Positions 1-11,846 are shown, counted from the first letter of the stretch. The stretch is 64,000 nt of DNA from Deroplatys truncata (GCA_030765065.1 CM060988.1:195918565-195982564); one strand, 5' to 3'. Translations and numbers: made by a program. Notes: a model not told the origin generated them from the letters alone.

Positions 1-1273
1 TAGGCCAACTGAAACTGCAGAAACTATTTCAACTTGCATTACTGACACCGTAACAAGTTGAAAATTAAAGATAAATGTGCGGCATTTGGTGGTGATAATT
101 GTAACACAATGTTCAGTGATGTTAAAGGAGGAGAGGTAATAATGCATTTGCTAACCTCAAGAGGATGCTTAACAAGGTGTTGGTTGGAGTGGGATGTTCA
201 TGTCCTTAACAACTGCATTCAGCATGGAACTGACCTCCATGAAACTGACTTGGAAGGTTTAGTAATGAACGTATATAATCATTTTACAACATATGCTGTC
301 CACATTGAGTCTAAAGAAATTTTGTGATTTTGTTGAAATACAGTAACAACTTCTTAGTCATAGCAAGATATGATGGTTGTCACTTTCTCCAGCTATTCAG
401 AGACTTATGGAGATGTTTCCTGCTCTGAAATAATTCTTCCTGCCTCAAAACAAATCTCCAACAGTCCTCAAGAATTTTTTATGGATCCTATGAGTGAAAC
501 ATGTTTATGGCATTTCCAGTCTTTAGTTGGCATTTTTCATAATTATATCAGCGACTTAGAAAAGGAAGAAAACTCTCTTATTGCTGGATGAATATTGTAA
601 ATTCCTTCTGTGATGTTAAAGATAGAAAACATGATAATTTATGCTTTTGAGGGTGAAAGATTTAGCTGCAATGTTGGAGACCTCTATGATGGATGCAAAT
701 GTTTAGTGAATTTTGTTGTATCAAGTACCTTGACTTAACAGATGTATCACCAAATTATATGGAAGAATCTATCAAATTTTTGTTACATAAAAGTATTGAA
801 ATTGATGATGAAAAGTGTTTTTATCAATTTTCAAATTTTAAAAAAATTCAGAGCTGCATATGATGGAAAATCTGAACTAAACCACAAGAAATGATGCAGA
901 GAGGTAGTTCTCCTTATTACAGGTACTGTGGACAAAGGAAAGAAATGGACTGACAGTTGACTCTGTACCAGGGATTGCTATTGTAAAATTTAATTTTAGA
1001 CATTTAAATTGCAAAAATTATAAATATTTCTGTCAACAAAAGCAAATGTTAAAAAAGTTTCAGTCAAGTGAGAAATATGCATGGGACATAGGCTTTAAAG
1101 TAATGAAGGTATCTGCAGTTGTAATATTTTTTATTTTGTTTGTTTCTTATGTAATACAGCCATTTGACTACATAAAATTGTACTAATGATGTTTCATTTC
1201 GCAGTTCCAAGAGCATGTTGATCAATCCTCTTGAGGTGTCCTCATTTTGGGGTTTCAGAATATGGTACCCTTA
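1..1273 (+). pseudogene. hAT-family transposase remnant (copy 1), cut by the window edge
   Basis: Broken coding sequence of a hAT DNA transposon of the BED-finger type. The stretch at 58-327 reads as the core of such a transposase, with a GDNCNT motif, then NCIQHG and a YNHF segment. The 481-590 stretch (FFMDPMSETCLWHFQ) continues it, and 980-1,090 gives the C-terminal part (VKFNFRHLNC). Stops and frameshifts separate the pieces. The 3' end at about 1,240-1,273 reads, on the reverse strand, TAAGGGTACCATATTCTG, close to the terminal inverted repeat at 22,844. A second copy of the same protein lies on the minus strand at 37,741-39,420. The 5' end is outside the window. Not functional. Confidence 0.75.
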
Positions 1274-1361
1274 ATTCACAATGAACATGTAAACTAATGT
1301 AACTGCCTAGATGTAGAGGTTGACCACAGCAGCTATGTTTGTCCTCAATGATAAAAAAAAT

Positions 1362-1812
1362 GCAATATCTTCTAGCCACCTGATTTCTTTCTCCTCTCTC
1401 TTCCATAAATTCAGATTCCTGTACCAGTATTTCAAAATTCTTTCCATCACCATTCCTGTTCTATCTAGTCCTGCTAATGCTGCTACTCTTGGCCATGTTT
1501 CTGGTCAATGTGCATCAATGTTTTTCACAATACCTGATAATCCTCAAATTTTCATTCCATTTAACAACTTTGAGTCTAACAATGCTCTATAGATACTCCT
1601 GGTATCTTGTGAAAACATGCCCTAAACTCCTTTCATAGCTAATTTTCCTTCAGCAATCACCTTCCTACCATGTGGTTGCCATCCACCAATTACTACTCAA
1701 TTTTATTCCCGATAATAAAGTGTTTTCACTATTTGTAATTCCTCTCTATTCAGATATAATTTTTTGTTTTCTTAATCTACTCCCTTTTCTGAATATCATT
1801 ATTTTAGGTGTA
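1362..1812 (-). pseudogene. Non-LTR retrotransposon ORF2 fragment (C-terminal region)
   Basis: Read on the minus strand, this gives a degenerate stretch with MERILKYWYRNLNL, resembling MERALKYWYRLLNL in the clearer element at 54,336-55,064. That places it in the region after the reverse transcriptase of a non-LTR ORF2. Stops interrupt it. A closely similar fragment in the same orientation lies at 63,440-63,925. No polymerase domain is left. Confidence 0.5.
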
Positions 1813-1820
1813 TTAAATTA

Positions 1821-2083
1821 AATTGAGTTTTATTTATGAACACTCTTTAACTGCGATGGTCCTTAGCATCGTATTCTTTGTGAAAGACTGGACACTTTGC
1901 TCAGAGTCCTCTTTATCAGGTTTGGAGTTCTTTTACATGCCGTAAATCTACAACTCATGACCACCAGCTTTACTTCACTTATGAAGGAAGCCATGCTAAG
2001 GATTTTTATACCCGAAAAAATCCATTGCTCTCCATCAGGTTTGAACCCTTGGCCTCAGGTACTGCTATGCCACTAGGGATAAC
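1821..2083 (-). repeat. tRNA-derived SINE
   Basis: Member of the SINE family found eleven times in this window. On the minus strand the tRNA-like head comes first, with a degraded B box (GGTTCAAACC type), then the body with the CCTTCGGAAGGGAAGTAAAG segment, ending in ATAAATAAAACTCAATT at about 1,821. The head is badly eroded here. Flanking duplications are not clear. Confidence 0.75.
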
Positions 2084-3290
2084 TTATCTCCCTGAAAATG
2101 CAAATTATAATGTTTTCTCTGCTCGTTAACCAAGTTGTCTTTATACATTTTAAAGTACAGGAAAGCTATTTAAGGGAAGTGATGGATGAAATTTCTATTT
2201 TCTACAATTTTAAAGCTACATACTTAATTTTTTGTACACATAATTGGTATATTATGTAGAACTATTTGGCAGAGCTTCAGTTTTGTATCTTAATTAGTTT
2301 TTGAATTATTAAAAATTTTCTTTCAAAACAATTGCAAATTTGAAAATGAAATTCACTCCAGGCTTTTTTGAAAAAAGTTTAACTTTTTTTTTACAAAACC
2401 AAAACCTCATTTACAAAAACACTTGGCACATGGATTTTGTAATATCTTAACTGTAAGAGAAATTAAAACAAAATTATGACTTGCAATCAGTACATGCATT
2501 TTTTTTGTTATGCTTTATAGAATGTACAATAAAAATTTCAGCCATCTAACACCCAATTTGTAGATGTAAGTTTGGTTTGAATGAATAAAAGTGTAGCAAA
2601 AATTAAAGTGAGGTAAAATGAGTTCAAAGGTTTGCATGCAGTCAAGCAGAAATAATGACTTGCAGACCTTCCTATAAGTGTCCAACTTAGATGTGTAATT
2701 TCTACTCCTTTTTCATTACAAGCAATGCAGATCAGTTATAATTTATAGCTTAAGCCAAGCCCTTCATGAAAAATCCTATATACAAACTCTTTTAATTGTG
2801 GTCATTACACTTCAGGTCCTTCACCAATGATGACAGTTAACTGGTGTCCACCAATATATATTTACACTTCATTATTTACAACAGGTATATGTTCACAATT
2901 ATCCTCCAGCTGTTTCTGCCTTAAATGTTTCTTTTGTACGCACATTCTTGTTCATCACTGGTTTTATTTACACTTGTTTTGGTCTCATGTATATGAAACA
3001 TAATTCGATGATGCACATTTACCAGCACAGCTGTTGTTACTGTTATACCGATCATGGTGGCTCAGAGACAAATCACAAACCTACCTTCATGAAAAATCCC
3101 ACAAAAATCATAAAAGAAGTAGAATTTTTACTTCATGCAGCGATTTCATCACCTGCCATGCTTACTCAGTGACATAAGGAGCACAGACCTTTAAATATGA
3201 TGTAATTACATCGCCTTTCAGGCACTGTAGCACTTTAAACCTTTGCATTTACACACTTCAAACTGTAGTATTTTTGGTACAAAAAAATGT
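2084..3290. other. Intergenic, AT-rich, no gene recognised
   Basis: Lies between the SINE and the outer end of the left arm. Short open frames only, none resembling a protein family. I could not match this stretch to the sequence beyond the right arm (61,400-63,400), so the inverted homology appears to stop near 3,300. Confidence 0.5.
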
Positions 3291-3299
3291 GAAATTTTG

Positions 3300-4579
3300 T
3301 CATTTTTGCCACAATTTCAACCATTTCCCCCTTAATAAAACATTGCATTCATGTGGCTATTTGCCCTCATTACTCAAACATATCTTATTAAATTTAATAA
3401 CAGATTTGAACTCTTCTTGCAATCATTGCACCCCTGTTGTTTTGCGCCCTCATCAATCAAATGGTATACCTTTTAATTGACACATGAGCAAAGCTCTACT
3501 TGCAAACACTAAGTTCACTGTACATTTTTAAACGTAAAGTTCCTTAATTAATTTTGAAGATTGAGAAGCTAGTAACAGTGATATGTCATAATTTAAAATA
3601 AAGAGAGTTGAAGGTTGTTACACTACATCACTAAAATATTCTTACTTGAACACGTTTCGGGAGAAAGGTTTGCTCCAGAAACGCATTCAAATAAGAAAAT
3701 TTTAGTGATGTAGTGTAACCACCTTCAACTCTCTTTATTTAAAAAAATAAGAGTAAAGTTCCTTTTCCAAAAATATTTGTGTGAATATTTACCCTCACAT
3801 ATCATAGTCTTTTCATTTATGTGATAGCAAATAAATGTTCTTATTGCAACCATCACATGCATGTGGCTCTTAAACCCTGTAATTTAACTTTTTTTTGTCA
3901 AGTAAGATAGAATAAAACTCTTATTGCAAAATTGTTATATGTGGCTTTTTGCCCCCAAAATCAAAACCCATGTTTTTAAAAGTGATAGCACAGTAAAGCT
4001 CTTCTAGCAGAATACACACCTCATGAATCCAACTGCGTGTTTGCAAATGCAATAGCTCAGTAAAACTCTTACTTGAAACATATTTGTGCGGGCCTTTATG
4101 CTCATAAATCTATTCCCTCCCCCATAGTTGATAGTCGAGTAAAGCTCTTATTCCAAATGTTACACTTGTGGGCCTTTTGACCACATGATTCAAACCATGT
4201 GTTTTCAGACTTGATAGTCTAATGAAGCTGTTATTGTAATCATTACGTTCATAAGCGATTTCACCCTTATGAATCAAACTATTTTCAAAAGCAAAGTTCT
4301 TCTTATACAGATTACATTTGTGTAAATCAAAGTATCTTTTCGTTGTTAAAAGCTGAATAAAGCTGTTATTATAATTGTCTCTTATTCAAATTTCATAGCA
4401 GAGTCCAGCTCTTACTGGAAAAATTACATTAGTGTGGATTTTTACCCTCCTGAATCAAACTGTGTCTTCAAATCTGATAGCCAAATAAAACTTTTCGCAA
4501 GGATTACATTTGTGTAGCTTTTCACCCTGATTAATGAAACTGTGTAGTTTTAGATCTGACAGCCGAGTAAACCTCTTAT
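3300..4579 (-). pseudogene. Decayed zinc-finger array downstream of the left gene
   Basis: On the minus strand, repeats spaced about 84 bp continue beyond the stop codon of the left zinc-finger gene, with recognisable KPHKCN and LIHEGK-like pieces, but stops and small indels break every frame. The array is about 15 finger-lengths long and is interrupted by the foldback element at 3,544-3,752. The distal part (3,300-3,530) aligns with 61,200-61,400 in the right arm, so the ancestral array was long before the duplication. It may be transcribed as 3' UTR. Confidence 0.8.
3544..3752. mobile_element. Foldback (palindromic) insertion
   Basis: A near-perfect hairpin. The segment beginning AATAAAGAGAGTTGAAGG at about 3,599 is repeated in reverse complement, ending at about 3,740, with arms of about 65 bp and a short loop. 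The insertion is flanked by direct copies of GTAAAGTTCC (3,534-3,543 and 3,753-3,762). The right arm has the uninterrupted sequence near 61,180-61,200. No coding capacity. Superfamily not assigned. Confidence 0.8.
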
Positions 4580-5849
4580 TTAACCATTACACTTGTATGG
4601 CTTTTTGCCCTCATGAATCAAACTGTGTGCTTTCAAGTTCCTTAGCTGAATAAAGCTTTTATTGCAAACATTACATTTGTGTGGCTTTTTACCCTCATGA
4701 ATCCAACTGTGCATTTTGAGAACTGAAAGCCGAGTAAAGTTCTTATTACAGATATTACATTTGTGTGGCTTTTTACCCTCATGAATCAAACTGTGTATTT
4801 TTAAATTCCCTAGTTGAGTAAAGTTCTTATTGCAAACATTACATTTGTGTGGCTTTTTACCCTCATGAATCCAATTGTGTCTTTTCAAATCTGAAAGCCG
4901 AATGAAGTTCTTATTGCAAATGTTACATTTGTGTGGGTTTTTACCCTCGTGAATCAAACTGTGTGCTTTCAAATCTGATAGTCGAGTATAGCTCTTATTG
5001 CAATCATTACATTTATGTGGCTTTTTGCCCTCGTGAATCAAACTGTGCCTTTTCAACATTCGTAGCTGTGTAAATCCCTTACTGCATACATTACAACTGT
5101 GTGGCTTTTTACCCATATGAATCGAATTGTGTGCTTTCAAATTCCATAGACGATTGAAGCTCTTACAGCAAATATTACATTTGTATGGCCTTTTCCCCTC
5201 ATGAATCCAATTGTGTATTTTCAAATCTGAAAGCCGAGTAAAGTTCTTATTGCAGATATTACATTTGTGTCGCTCTTTGCACTGAGGAATCAAACTGTGT
5301 ATTTTCAAATCCGATAAATGCGTAAAGCTCTTATTGCAAACATTACATTTGCGTGGCTTTTTACCTTCATGAATGAACTTGTGTCTCTTCAAGTATGACA
5401 ACAGAGTAAAGCTCTTACTGCAAACATTACATTTGTGTGGCTTTTTACCCTCATGAATCAAATTGTGTGTTTTTAAACTTGATAGTTGAGTAAACCTCTT
5501 ACTGCAAATATTACATTCATGTGGCTTTTTACCCTCATGAACTAACCTGTGTCTCTTCAGCATTTTTTGCAGAGTGAAACTCATCTGGCAAATGTCACAG
5601 TTGTGTACCTTATTTTCTTCGTGAATCAAGTCAGGCAATTTCAATGCTGATTTGGCAGTAAATATCCTTCCAGGAAGTTCATGCCCTAAGCCTGCATTTC
5701 TAATCGGAACTTGCTTTTTTGAATGTAATACTGCAATACCAGTTTTACCATTCTCAAGCTTCTTCGTACATCTGTGAGGATAATTCTTTTTGTCTATTTG
5801 AAATGGTTCCATAGCTTCTACTGCTGGAGAAGTTGTATCTATAGTTAAC
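4580..5849 (-). CDS. Left C2H2 zinc-finger gene, coding exon 3 (12-finger array)
   Basis: Last coding exon of the left gene, probably a nuclear DNA-binding protein. The acceptor is TTTGCAG at 5,850-5,856 (minus strand). The first G completes the codon split by the exon 2 donor, and the frame runs open to TAA at 4,582-4,580. The exon opens with about 70 residues of linker, then twelve fingers of the C-x2-C-x12-H-x3-H type every 28 residues, joined by HEGKKPHK, a variant of the usual TGEKP linker. Finger 4 has Pro where the last His should be (HSLIPQC), so it probably does not fold. The reading ends inside a thirteenth finger (KPYKCNG), where a small indel shifts the frame. Contact residues (-1, 3, 6) by finger: LMR, QST, LYR, HDI, RDI, RNA, QMR, RDA, RDR, QNI, RVM, QNA. 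The spliced protein is 743 aa. The family is certain; the target and role are unknown. Confidence 0.93.
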
Positions 5850-7279
5850 CTGCAAAAATTGCAAGAAATATCATCACTAATTTGAGAAATTAAGGTGGAC
5901 AGGATACCCTAGAACTGAAAAAGAATACTGGTGTACAATTAATAAAAGGAAAAATGCTGTGTTCTTGAAATTTATCTCGGGTTATAGTTACAAAAAGTTC
6001 CATCATATGCTACTATTTGTTACTGATAATTAAGTTTAAATTTATCAGTCAGAGGCAGCAGTTTGAGATTTTTTATTTCATAATTTCTTGAACTTTAGAT
6101 ACAGGAAAACGTTTACCCTATACATCCTTAGGAAAGATTTACAAAAGGTATATAACTGGTATTAGCAATAGAAGTAATTTGTCAGAGCAATACAGTCACT
6201 CACTAGGCAGATTTTCTACCAGCATCACCTGGCTCACCAATATGTTTGACATCTGACTGCAAGACAGCAGTTTGTATACATCCTTACGAGGATAACCAAA
6301 TTTAGAAGTCCATCATTGGACAGTTTTAGGATCCTCACAGTATGCGTTTCCCGCATAATAGCTTTAAATGTTAAATTCAATGCACCATTTGATGCATTGA
6401 AATTACTTCAGAAAAATCAATTTCTGATTGAAATGAATGTCACCAAAGGAATCATGCTCAATGAGCCAATTTTAATCAAGACACACTATCTCTTCAATCA
6501 TTGGTCTTTAGTGACATTTTGTGCTTGACTAATGAAGAGTAACAAAACAAATTTTTCTGAAAATATTACTTTGCCTTTTTACTATAGTGGAATTTGTACC
6601 ATTGCTGCACACTGGATAAAAGAATATAATTACTAAATTTGGTCCAGTGCAGTGCAACTGACCTAGACAATGCACCTATCACTCCTTCAGATGTTGACAC
6701 ACATATACCACTGGTTGAAAAGGTCTCTTTTCTGAAATGCTAGTACTTTCAGCTTAGGATCTACATTTACTGCACAATAATGTTCACGTACTATTTTGCA
6801 AAATAGAAAAAAAATTAAAAACACTACATTCTATAATTTACTTATGAATAATTGAATTGCAAAATATAATTTTTGCTGTATAAACCGGCATGTGTGTAGA
6901 TCTTGATAACTCAATACAGTATTATTGTTTAATGAAGCTATTAGCAGCAGGTGGCAAGAGGATCAATATCCTGCTTTCTCTATTAGAAAAACAATTATCT
7001 CATTGCTGTTGCTCTCTTTATTGATGATATAGATTCTACCTTTTAAACTGATACAGGAGGAATTTCAAACTCCCAGATATGCTGTTAATTTTTCTTATCT
7101 TAATAAGGGCAATTCTCATATGGTCTTATCCTCACAGCTATTGGAATGATGGTTCAAGAGTTTATGGCATTTCAGAATAAGGTATCAGCAGACATAAAAC
7201 ATAGCACAGTGTTAAAACTGCACAATTATGCCAAATTAAGCATGTTGCTTTATGTGATTTCCAAATATATTTTACCAAA

Positions 7280-7590
7280 AGATGTTCTACAACTGTGATG
7301 TATCTGTCCATACTGTACAATTATCATTCTAAACTGTTAATGATGTTAATCCTAGTTTTACAGATTCTTAAAAGACATTTCATAACCGTGAAGTACAATT
7401 TGCTCTGTTAAATTATTACTGTAATTGGTCCTAGTTTACCCATTTACCAACAGACATTTTACAACTATGATGTACCTGTCCATGGAGTACAGTTATTGTT
7501 TTATGCTGTTATATTGTTACTGTTATTAGTCATATTTTAGCATATTGCCAACAGATATTTTACAACTACTTTTCTTAGTTCTTATACTTG
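7280..7590. repeat. Minisatellite, about three diverged units
   Basis: The motif TACAACTATGATGTACCTGTC and its relatives recurs at about 7,289, 7,380 and 7,460, alternating with GTTATTGTTACTG-like runs and an ACAGACATTTTACAACT segment. The same array, inverted, lies at 53,780-54,060, so it predates the duplication. Confidence 0.6.
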
Positions 7591-7734
7591 AAAACTATTT
7601 TTGTAGTTTCAAAACATTAAGTAGGGAGTCCTTTTTGGAAAGAATTTAGAAAAAAAATCACTACAAAACTTTTTGGGGATCATATTGAAGACATAAATAC
7701 CTCTCAAATTGTTAAGAACAATTAGATTTGAAAA

Positions 7735-8027
7735 GGTTTTTGTACTTATTTATGGATACTCTTAACTATTATAGTCCTTAGCGTCCCAATCTAAATTGGG
7801 TGTGAAAGAATAGAAATTTTGCTCAGCAGCCTTTTTATCAAGCTTGAGGTTCTTTTACGTGCTGTAAATCTGTGACGTGACACAATACCACCAGCTTTAC
7901 TGCCCTTCTGAAGGAAGCCATACTAAGGATTTTTACGCTGAAAAAGCTCATCACCCTCCGCTAGGTATGAACCTGTGTCCTTGGGAACTAGAAGCTAGTA
8001 TGTTACCCCTAGACCATGGAGGACAAC
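7735..8027 (-). repeat. tRNA-derived SINE, full length
   Basis: Complete copy with a head reading CCTCCATGGTCTAG (A box region) and a B box near 7,968 on the minus strand. Flanked by the target duplication AGATTTGAAAA at 7,724-7,734 and 8,028-8,038. The right arm has the unfilled site (TTTTCAGATTTAATTG near 52,885), so this copy inserted after the duplication. Confidence 0.88.
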
Positions 8028-8898
8028 AGATTTGAAAATAATGTTATCTTATACAATCTTAGGTGATTGTATTTTGAAAACCTATTCAAACAATAAACAC
8101 AATATAAAACAACACAAAATATTAGTTGAAAGTAACTGTGGCTATGCCTGTGTTCCCTTATCAGGAATTAAGTTTCTTATCTTTAAATGACAGGATTATT
8201 GGATCTGATATCCACAATGGGCAATTCTTTGGTCATGTGAAGATTCATTTCCAACATCAGTGTCAAAATCCTTTTACATTTCTTCTGCTGAATTCCAACC
8301 TATTGCAGAAACAAGGGCTATCAAATTTGTCTATTCGAGATAGTGAACTAAGCTATTAAATGTCTGGTAAATGAAAGGAAATGCTAGTCTTGTGAAGGAG
8401 GAGCTCATCTTAAAGTGAGCTAGAATTATAGGTATAGGTTGGAGCGAATGAAGATTTTAGCACTGCAGCCAGTAGTTTGTCTAAAGCACATACATGACTT
8501 CTGTTAAGAAAAGGGTAGAGGGAGGGCCAGATTAGTAGCAGCAAATACAATGTAGGTGGGATCAATAACATCTTTAGACATAGCATTGTAATACTGGCAC
8601 TATTTTCCCAATGCCCTCCCTACCTACAAAGAGAGGTTAAGGCAGGAGCTTTCCCACAACATCTACGTGGACAGATCTGAATAGAAGGTTCTGTGCTAGA
8701 TGCCAGGGTATATAATGTTTTTGAAAACGTTTTTACCACAGTTAAAACCAATACATAGCAATCTTTATTATTACATTATAACTACTATTCAGGCTTCTGC
8801 AAGCTGTAAGTAGTTGCAGCAGCAGAAATAGTTGCAATATTGAAATTATAAGAAAAGCACATTGACTGTTACTGGTACTGAGATATTAACCTTTTGAA

Positions 8899-9142
8899 AA
8901 AAAAGTTTAATTGAGCTTTATTTGTGGATGCTCCTTAACTACTATGGTCCTTAGCATCCCATTCTATATTGGGCTTAAGAGACAGATAATTTTGCTTAGA
9001 GGCCTGTTTATCACGCTTAAGGTTCTTTTACATGTCGTAAATCTGCGACATGAGACCACCAGCTTTACTTCCCATTCGAAGGTAGCCAAGCTATGGATTT
9101 TTACACCCGAAAAATCCATTGTCCTCCGCCGGGTTTGAACCC
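8899..9142 (-). repeat. tRNA-derived SINE, 5'-truncated
   Basis: Flanked by a perfect 14-bp target duplication, ATTAACCTTTTGAA, at 8,885-8,898 and 9,143-9,156. The copy stops just after the B box (GGGTTTGAACCC on the plus strand) and lacks the A box. The right arm carries the single, unfilled site near 52,080-52,095. Confidence 0.9.
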
Positions 9143-9439
9143 ATTAACCTTTTGAACATTCAAATGTATGTCATATAGTGAGACTGTGATATTCTACTCT
9201 TGGTGAGATTTGCAGGCATGTCTCATACTTTTACAGGACTACTAGTGTATATTATATGAAAACTAAGACCTACAATAACTCCCATTCTTGGTAATAGCTC
9301 AGATGTTACCAATATCTAATGAGAGCTGCCACAGTTTTGTGATTAGCTTTAATCTGATTACTTGGAGAGGTTGTAAGCAGTAAAAGAAGTAAAATGAAGA
9401 AATAAAGTTATGAAGTCAAGCTATATGAAGAAGCCTTAC

Positions 9440-9480
9440 CTAGATGAATCTGCTGATTCTATGTTCTCTGTCTTCACATC
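9440..9480 (-). CDS. Left C2H2 zinc-finger gene, coding exon 2 (41 bp)
   Basis: Tiny exon between AG (9,481-9,482) and GT (9,438-9,439) on the minus strand. It encodes DVKTENIESADSS plus two bases of a split Arg codon. Length, phase and both splice sites equal those of the right-arm exon at 51,487-51,527, which encodes DQKAENLESADSS. Such agreement in a 41-bp segment surrounded by diverged intron is the main support for its being a real exon. It contains a V-K-T-E match to the sumoylation consensus (inference only). Confidence 0.9.
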
Positions 9481-10094
9481 CTGTAACAAAGTAACTCCTG
9501 TTTTATTTTTGAAAAAATTATTTGAATACTCATACAGTATTTTCTGATTATTTTCCAGTATGCAGAATAGAATATCGCTTTACGAGAAATATTAGGCATA
9601 TTGAAATTGCTTTTTAAGCATTTTTTACAAATCTATTAAGAAAATTATTTGAAAAACTGACATTTATAGTACAATTTATTTGATTAGATGATGTACAAAA
9701 CAAGATGTGTAAATGGTTTGAGTTAAACAAACTTGGTTTTAATAGACCTAATATAATGGTTTTCAAGGCTCAAACAAACTCAGAAAATAAATGAAGAAAT
9801 ATTGAAAATGCTACTGTAAGTGGACCGCTCATAGATAACGAAAAACTGGAAATCAAACATTACAATATTTGACTTGCTCAACTTGACTAACTTTAACATT
9901 AAAAAAATAACATAATGAAACCACAATAAATGTAACAATATAAGAAATGGAACAAATATGATGTATAAATAATAAATTAATATAAGATGCAGACAATATA
10001 TAGAAGAATACTTAGTTTTAAAATGTAGGTCTATAGATGTGTCTTAATAAGTTTAATCAGCTTTCAATACAACATAAGATACTCTGAAAATGAT

Positions 10095-10665
10095 TTTCGA
10101 AGAGGAGGAGTAAACGTTTCCAAAATAGACACCTTCATCTATGGCAGCAACATACTGGAACTTGTAAATTCATGTAAATACCTAGGACTAATGCTGTAAC
10201 AGGTAAAACATTTACTAAGCACATAGAGACCAAGGTTATGTTTGAGATAAAGAAGCTTGAGAAGCTCTCCCTAGACAAAGCCTGAAATCTATTCCACATC
10301 AAAATCACCCAATAAATTCCTACATGACCAACAAAATACAGATCCATTCCAGCAAGCCTGAAAAGACTGAAAGCAGTGAAAGCATCCTACCTAATGAGAG
10401 CTCTTCAAATATCAAGAACAACACTAACGAGAATAGTGTATCTATTAGAAGATACAGACTTCTTTGTAAAAGAACTAATAATGAACAACAGACTACAAAA
10501 TACACCAGCATACAGAGACTGGGAACAAAAAGCAACATGTTGAACCAAAATGTTACATAACCCCAGCTATGAACAAACTCTTTAAAGTTCTATTCAAATT
10601 TTGACAAACAATGTACGCTTTAACTCTGTACACAGTGTATTTACTAAAATTAATTAATTAAAATA
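10095..10665 (+). pseudogene. Non-LTR reverse transcriptase fragment
   Basis: The plus strand reads as the segment just after the polymerase core of a non-LTR ORF2: FRRGGVNVSKIDTF, then NILELVNSCKYLGLML and FTKHIETK. After an in-frame stop it continues with IPASLKRLKAVKASYLMRAL. No catalytic residues are present. The right arm lacks the segment (its sequence runs through near 50,865-50,880), so it is a left-arm insertion, opposite in sense to the host gene. Confidence 0.65.
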
Positions 10666-10712
10666 TTTTAGATGGTATCCTACTTGAAATTTAAAGCCAA
10701 AAAGTGAGAAAA

Positions 10713-10814
10713 GGAATTACCAACCGACAGGGGGGGGGGGGGGGGAAACGTTTAGGAAGACCACGCAAGAGATGGCTAAGAGACCTAATCCTTGAAAGGA
10801 GAAGAAGTGAGAAA
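10713..10814 (+). mobile_element. Short insertion with a G tract, flanked by direct repeats
   Basis: About 100 bp between two copies of AAGTGAGAAAA (10,702-10,712 and 10,804-10,814). It contains a run of about 15 G and a stretch reading GRPRKRWLRDL, like the tail of a retroelement ORF2. The right arm has only the unfilled sequence near 50,820-50,835. Probably a filler or retro-insertion. Confidence 0.5.
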
Positions 10815-11846
10815 AAGTCCCTACCAGCACATATATTACTTCCTTCTCGTCTAGATTATATTTATTTCATAATAGTTGATGGGTGATTCATAAATGTGTT
10901 TCTTCTCCCTGTCTACTTCCAGTTTACCACCCAAACTAACTCCGGAAGCTACATGCTTAGGTCCATTGAGTGGCTTCAACAAAAAGGATATTTACACACA
11001 CCAAGAACAAAAATAACTAGTAATCAAAAAGGAACTGGCTAACAGTATAACAAAATACTGAATGTCTTACCAGATCCTCCTAAGACTGCTGTCAGACACC
11101 AAGAAAAATATCCTTACCACTCTTAACAAAATATCTAATTATAAAATGGCATTATTCTGTAGAAAAGTTCCTTGATAACGTGATGGTGACACTACCCAAA
11201 TGTAGATTCAAATTTTTTATTTCCTTAAACATATCTGAATTATACACATGAAATGTATCTTGATCTATATTCTATAGGAGAGTTAACATAGTTTTGCAAC
11301 ATATTTATGTGTAGCATGAAAGTTTGTATTGCTGATTTGAATTATTATTCATGATATATCCATGAGGAAATAAACAAGATAGAAAAGTTCAGTTAGTATG
11401 ATTTTCAAGGTGGCTAAGTATCTGGCATGTTCAGTATTCTGGATAACTGCTCATTGTGGGATTTCATCAAATCCTTCTTAGACATTCTCTCTCTATCCTT
11501 ATATCTCCCTCTCTATCTGAAGGTACATTTCTGAATACCATGTTTTAATTAACATCTTGGTGGTACAGGTGAGTATTTATTTTCTAGCATTGTGTTCCGC
11601 AGTTAAAACCTTCTTTTTTCAAAAGATAAACAATTTTTAATAAAATTAGAAATTTTCTTCCAAATAAATCTAGCAATAACTTAACTGGCATTAAAAGTCA
11701 TTTCACACAGGGTGTAGCAGTACTTATTATTACCTACCATGGAAGTATTGAGATGCAACATTACACACTGATCTTTGAAGGCAGGAATTAACAATTACCT
11801 GTATAATGAACAGGTTACTATACTAAATTTATTTTAGACAACTTAC

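Larger units (their letters stand above)
5850..9439 (-). other. Intron 2 of the left zinc-finger gene
   Basis: A 3.6-kb intron with a GT donor at 9,439 and an AG acceptor at 5,850 (minus strand). It holds blocks that match the right gene's intron 2 in inverted orientation (6,240-6,330, 7,190-7,590, 8,040-8,320, 9,157-9,360), a three-unit minisatellite at 7,280-7,590 and two SINEs (7,735-8,027 and 8,899-9,142). No coding sequence was recognised. Confidence 0.85.
9481..11846 (-). other. Intron 1 of the left zinc-finger gene
   Basis: A 2.4-kb intron. Its blocks at 9,880-10,090, 10,850-10,990, 11,030-11,170 and 11,400-11,570 match the right gene's intron 1 in inverted orientation. Two left-only insertions interrupt it (10,095-10,665 and 10,713-10,803). 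The rest is AT-rich with no recognisable feature. Confidence 0.8.

Noticed and set aside
6316..6528. 70-codon plus-strand frame in intron 2 of the left gene
   Set aside because: The matching right-arm sequence (56,330-56,450) does not keep the frame; no family resemblance.
10704..10886. 60-codon frame with a run of Gly
   Set aside because: Produced by the G tract of a short insertion; only a GRPRKRW fragment has any meaning.
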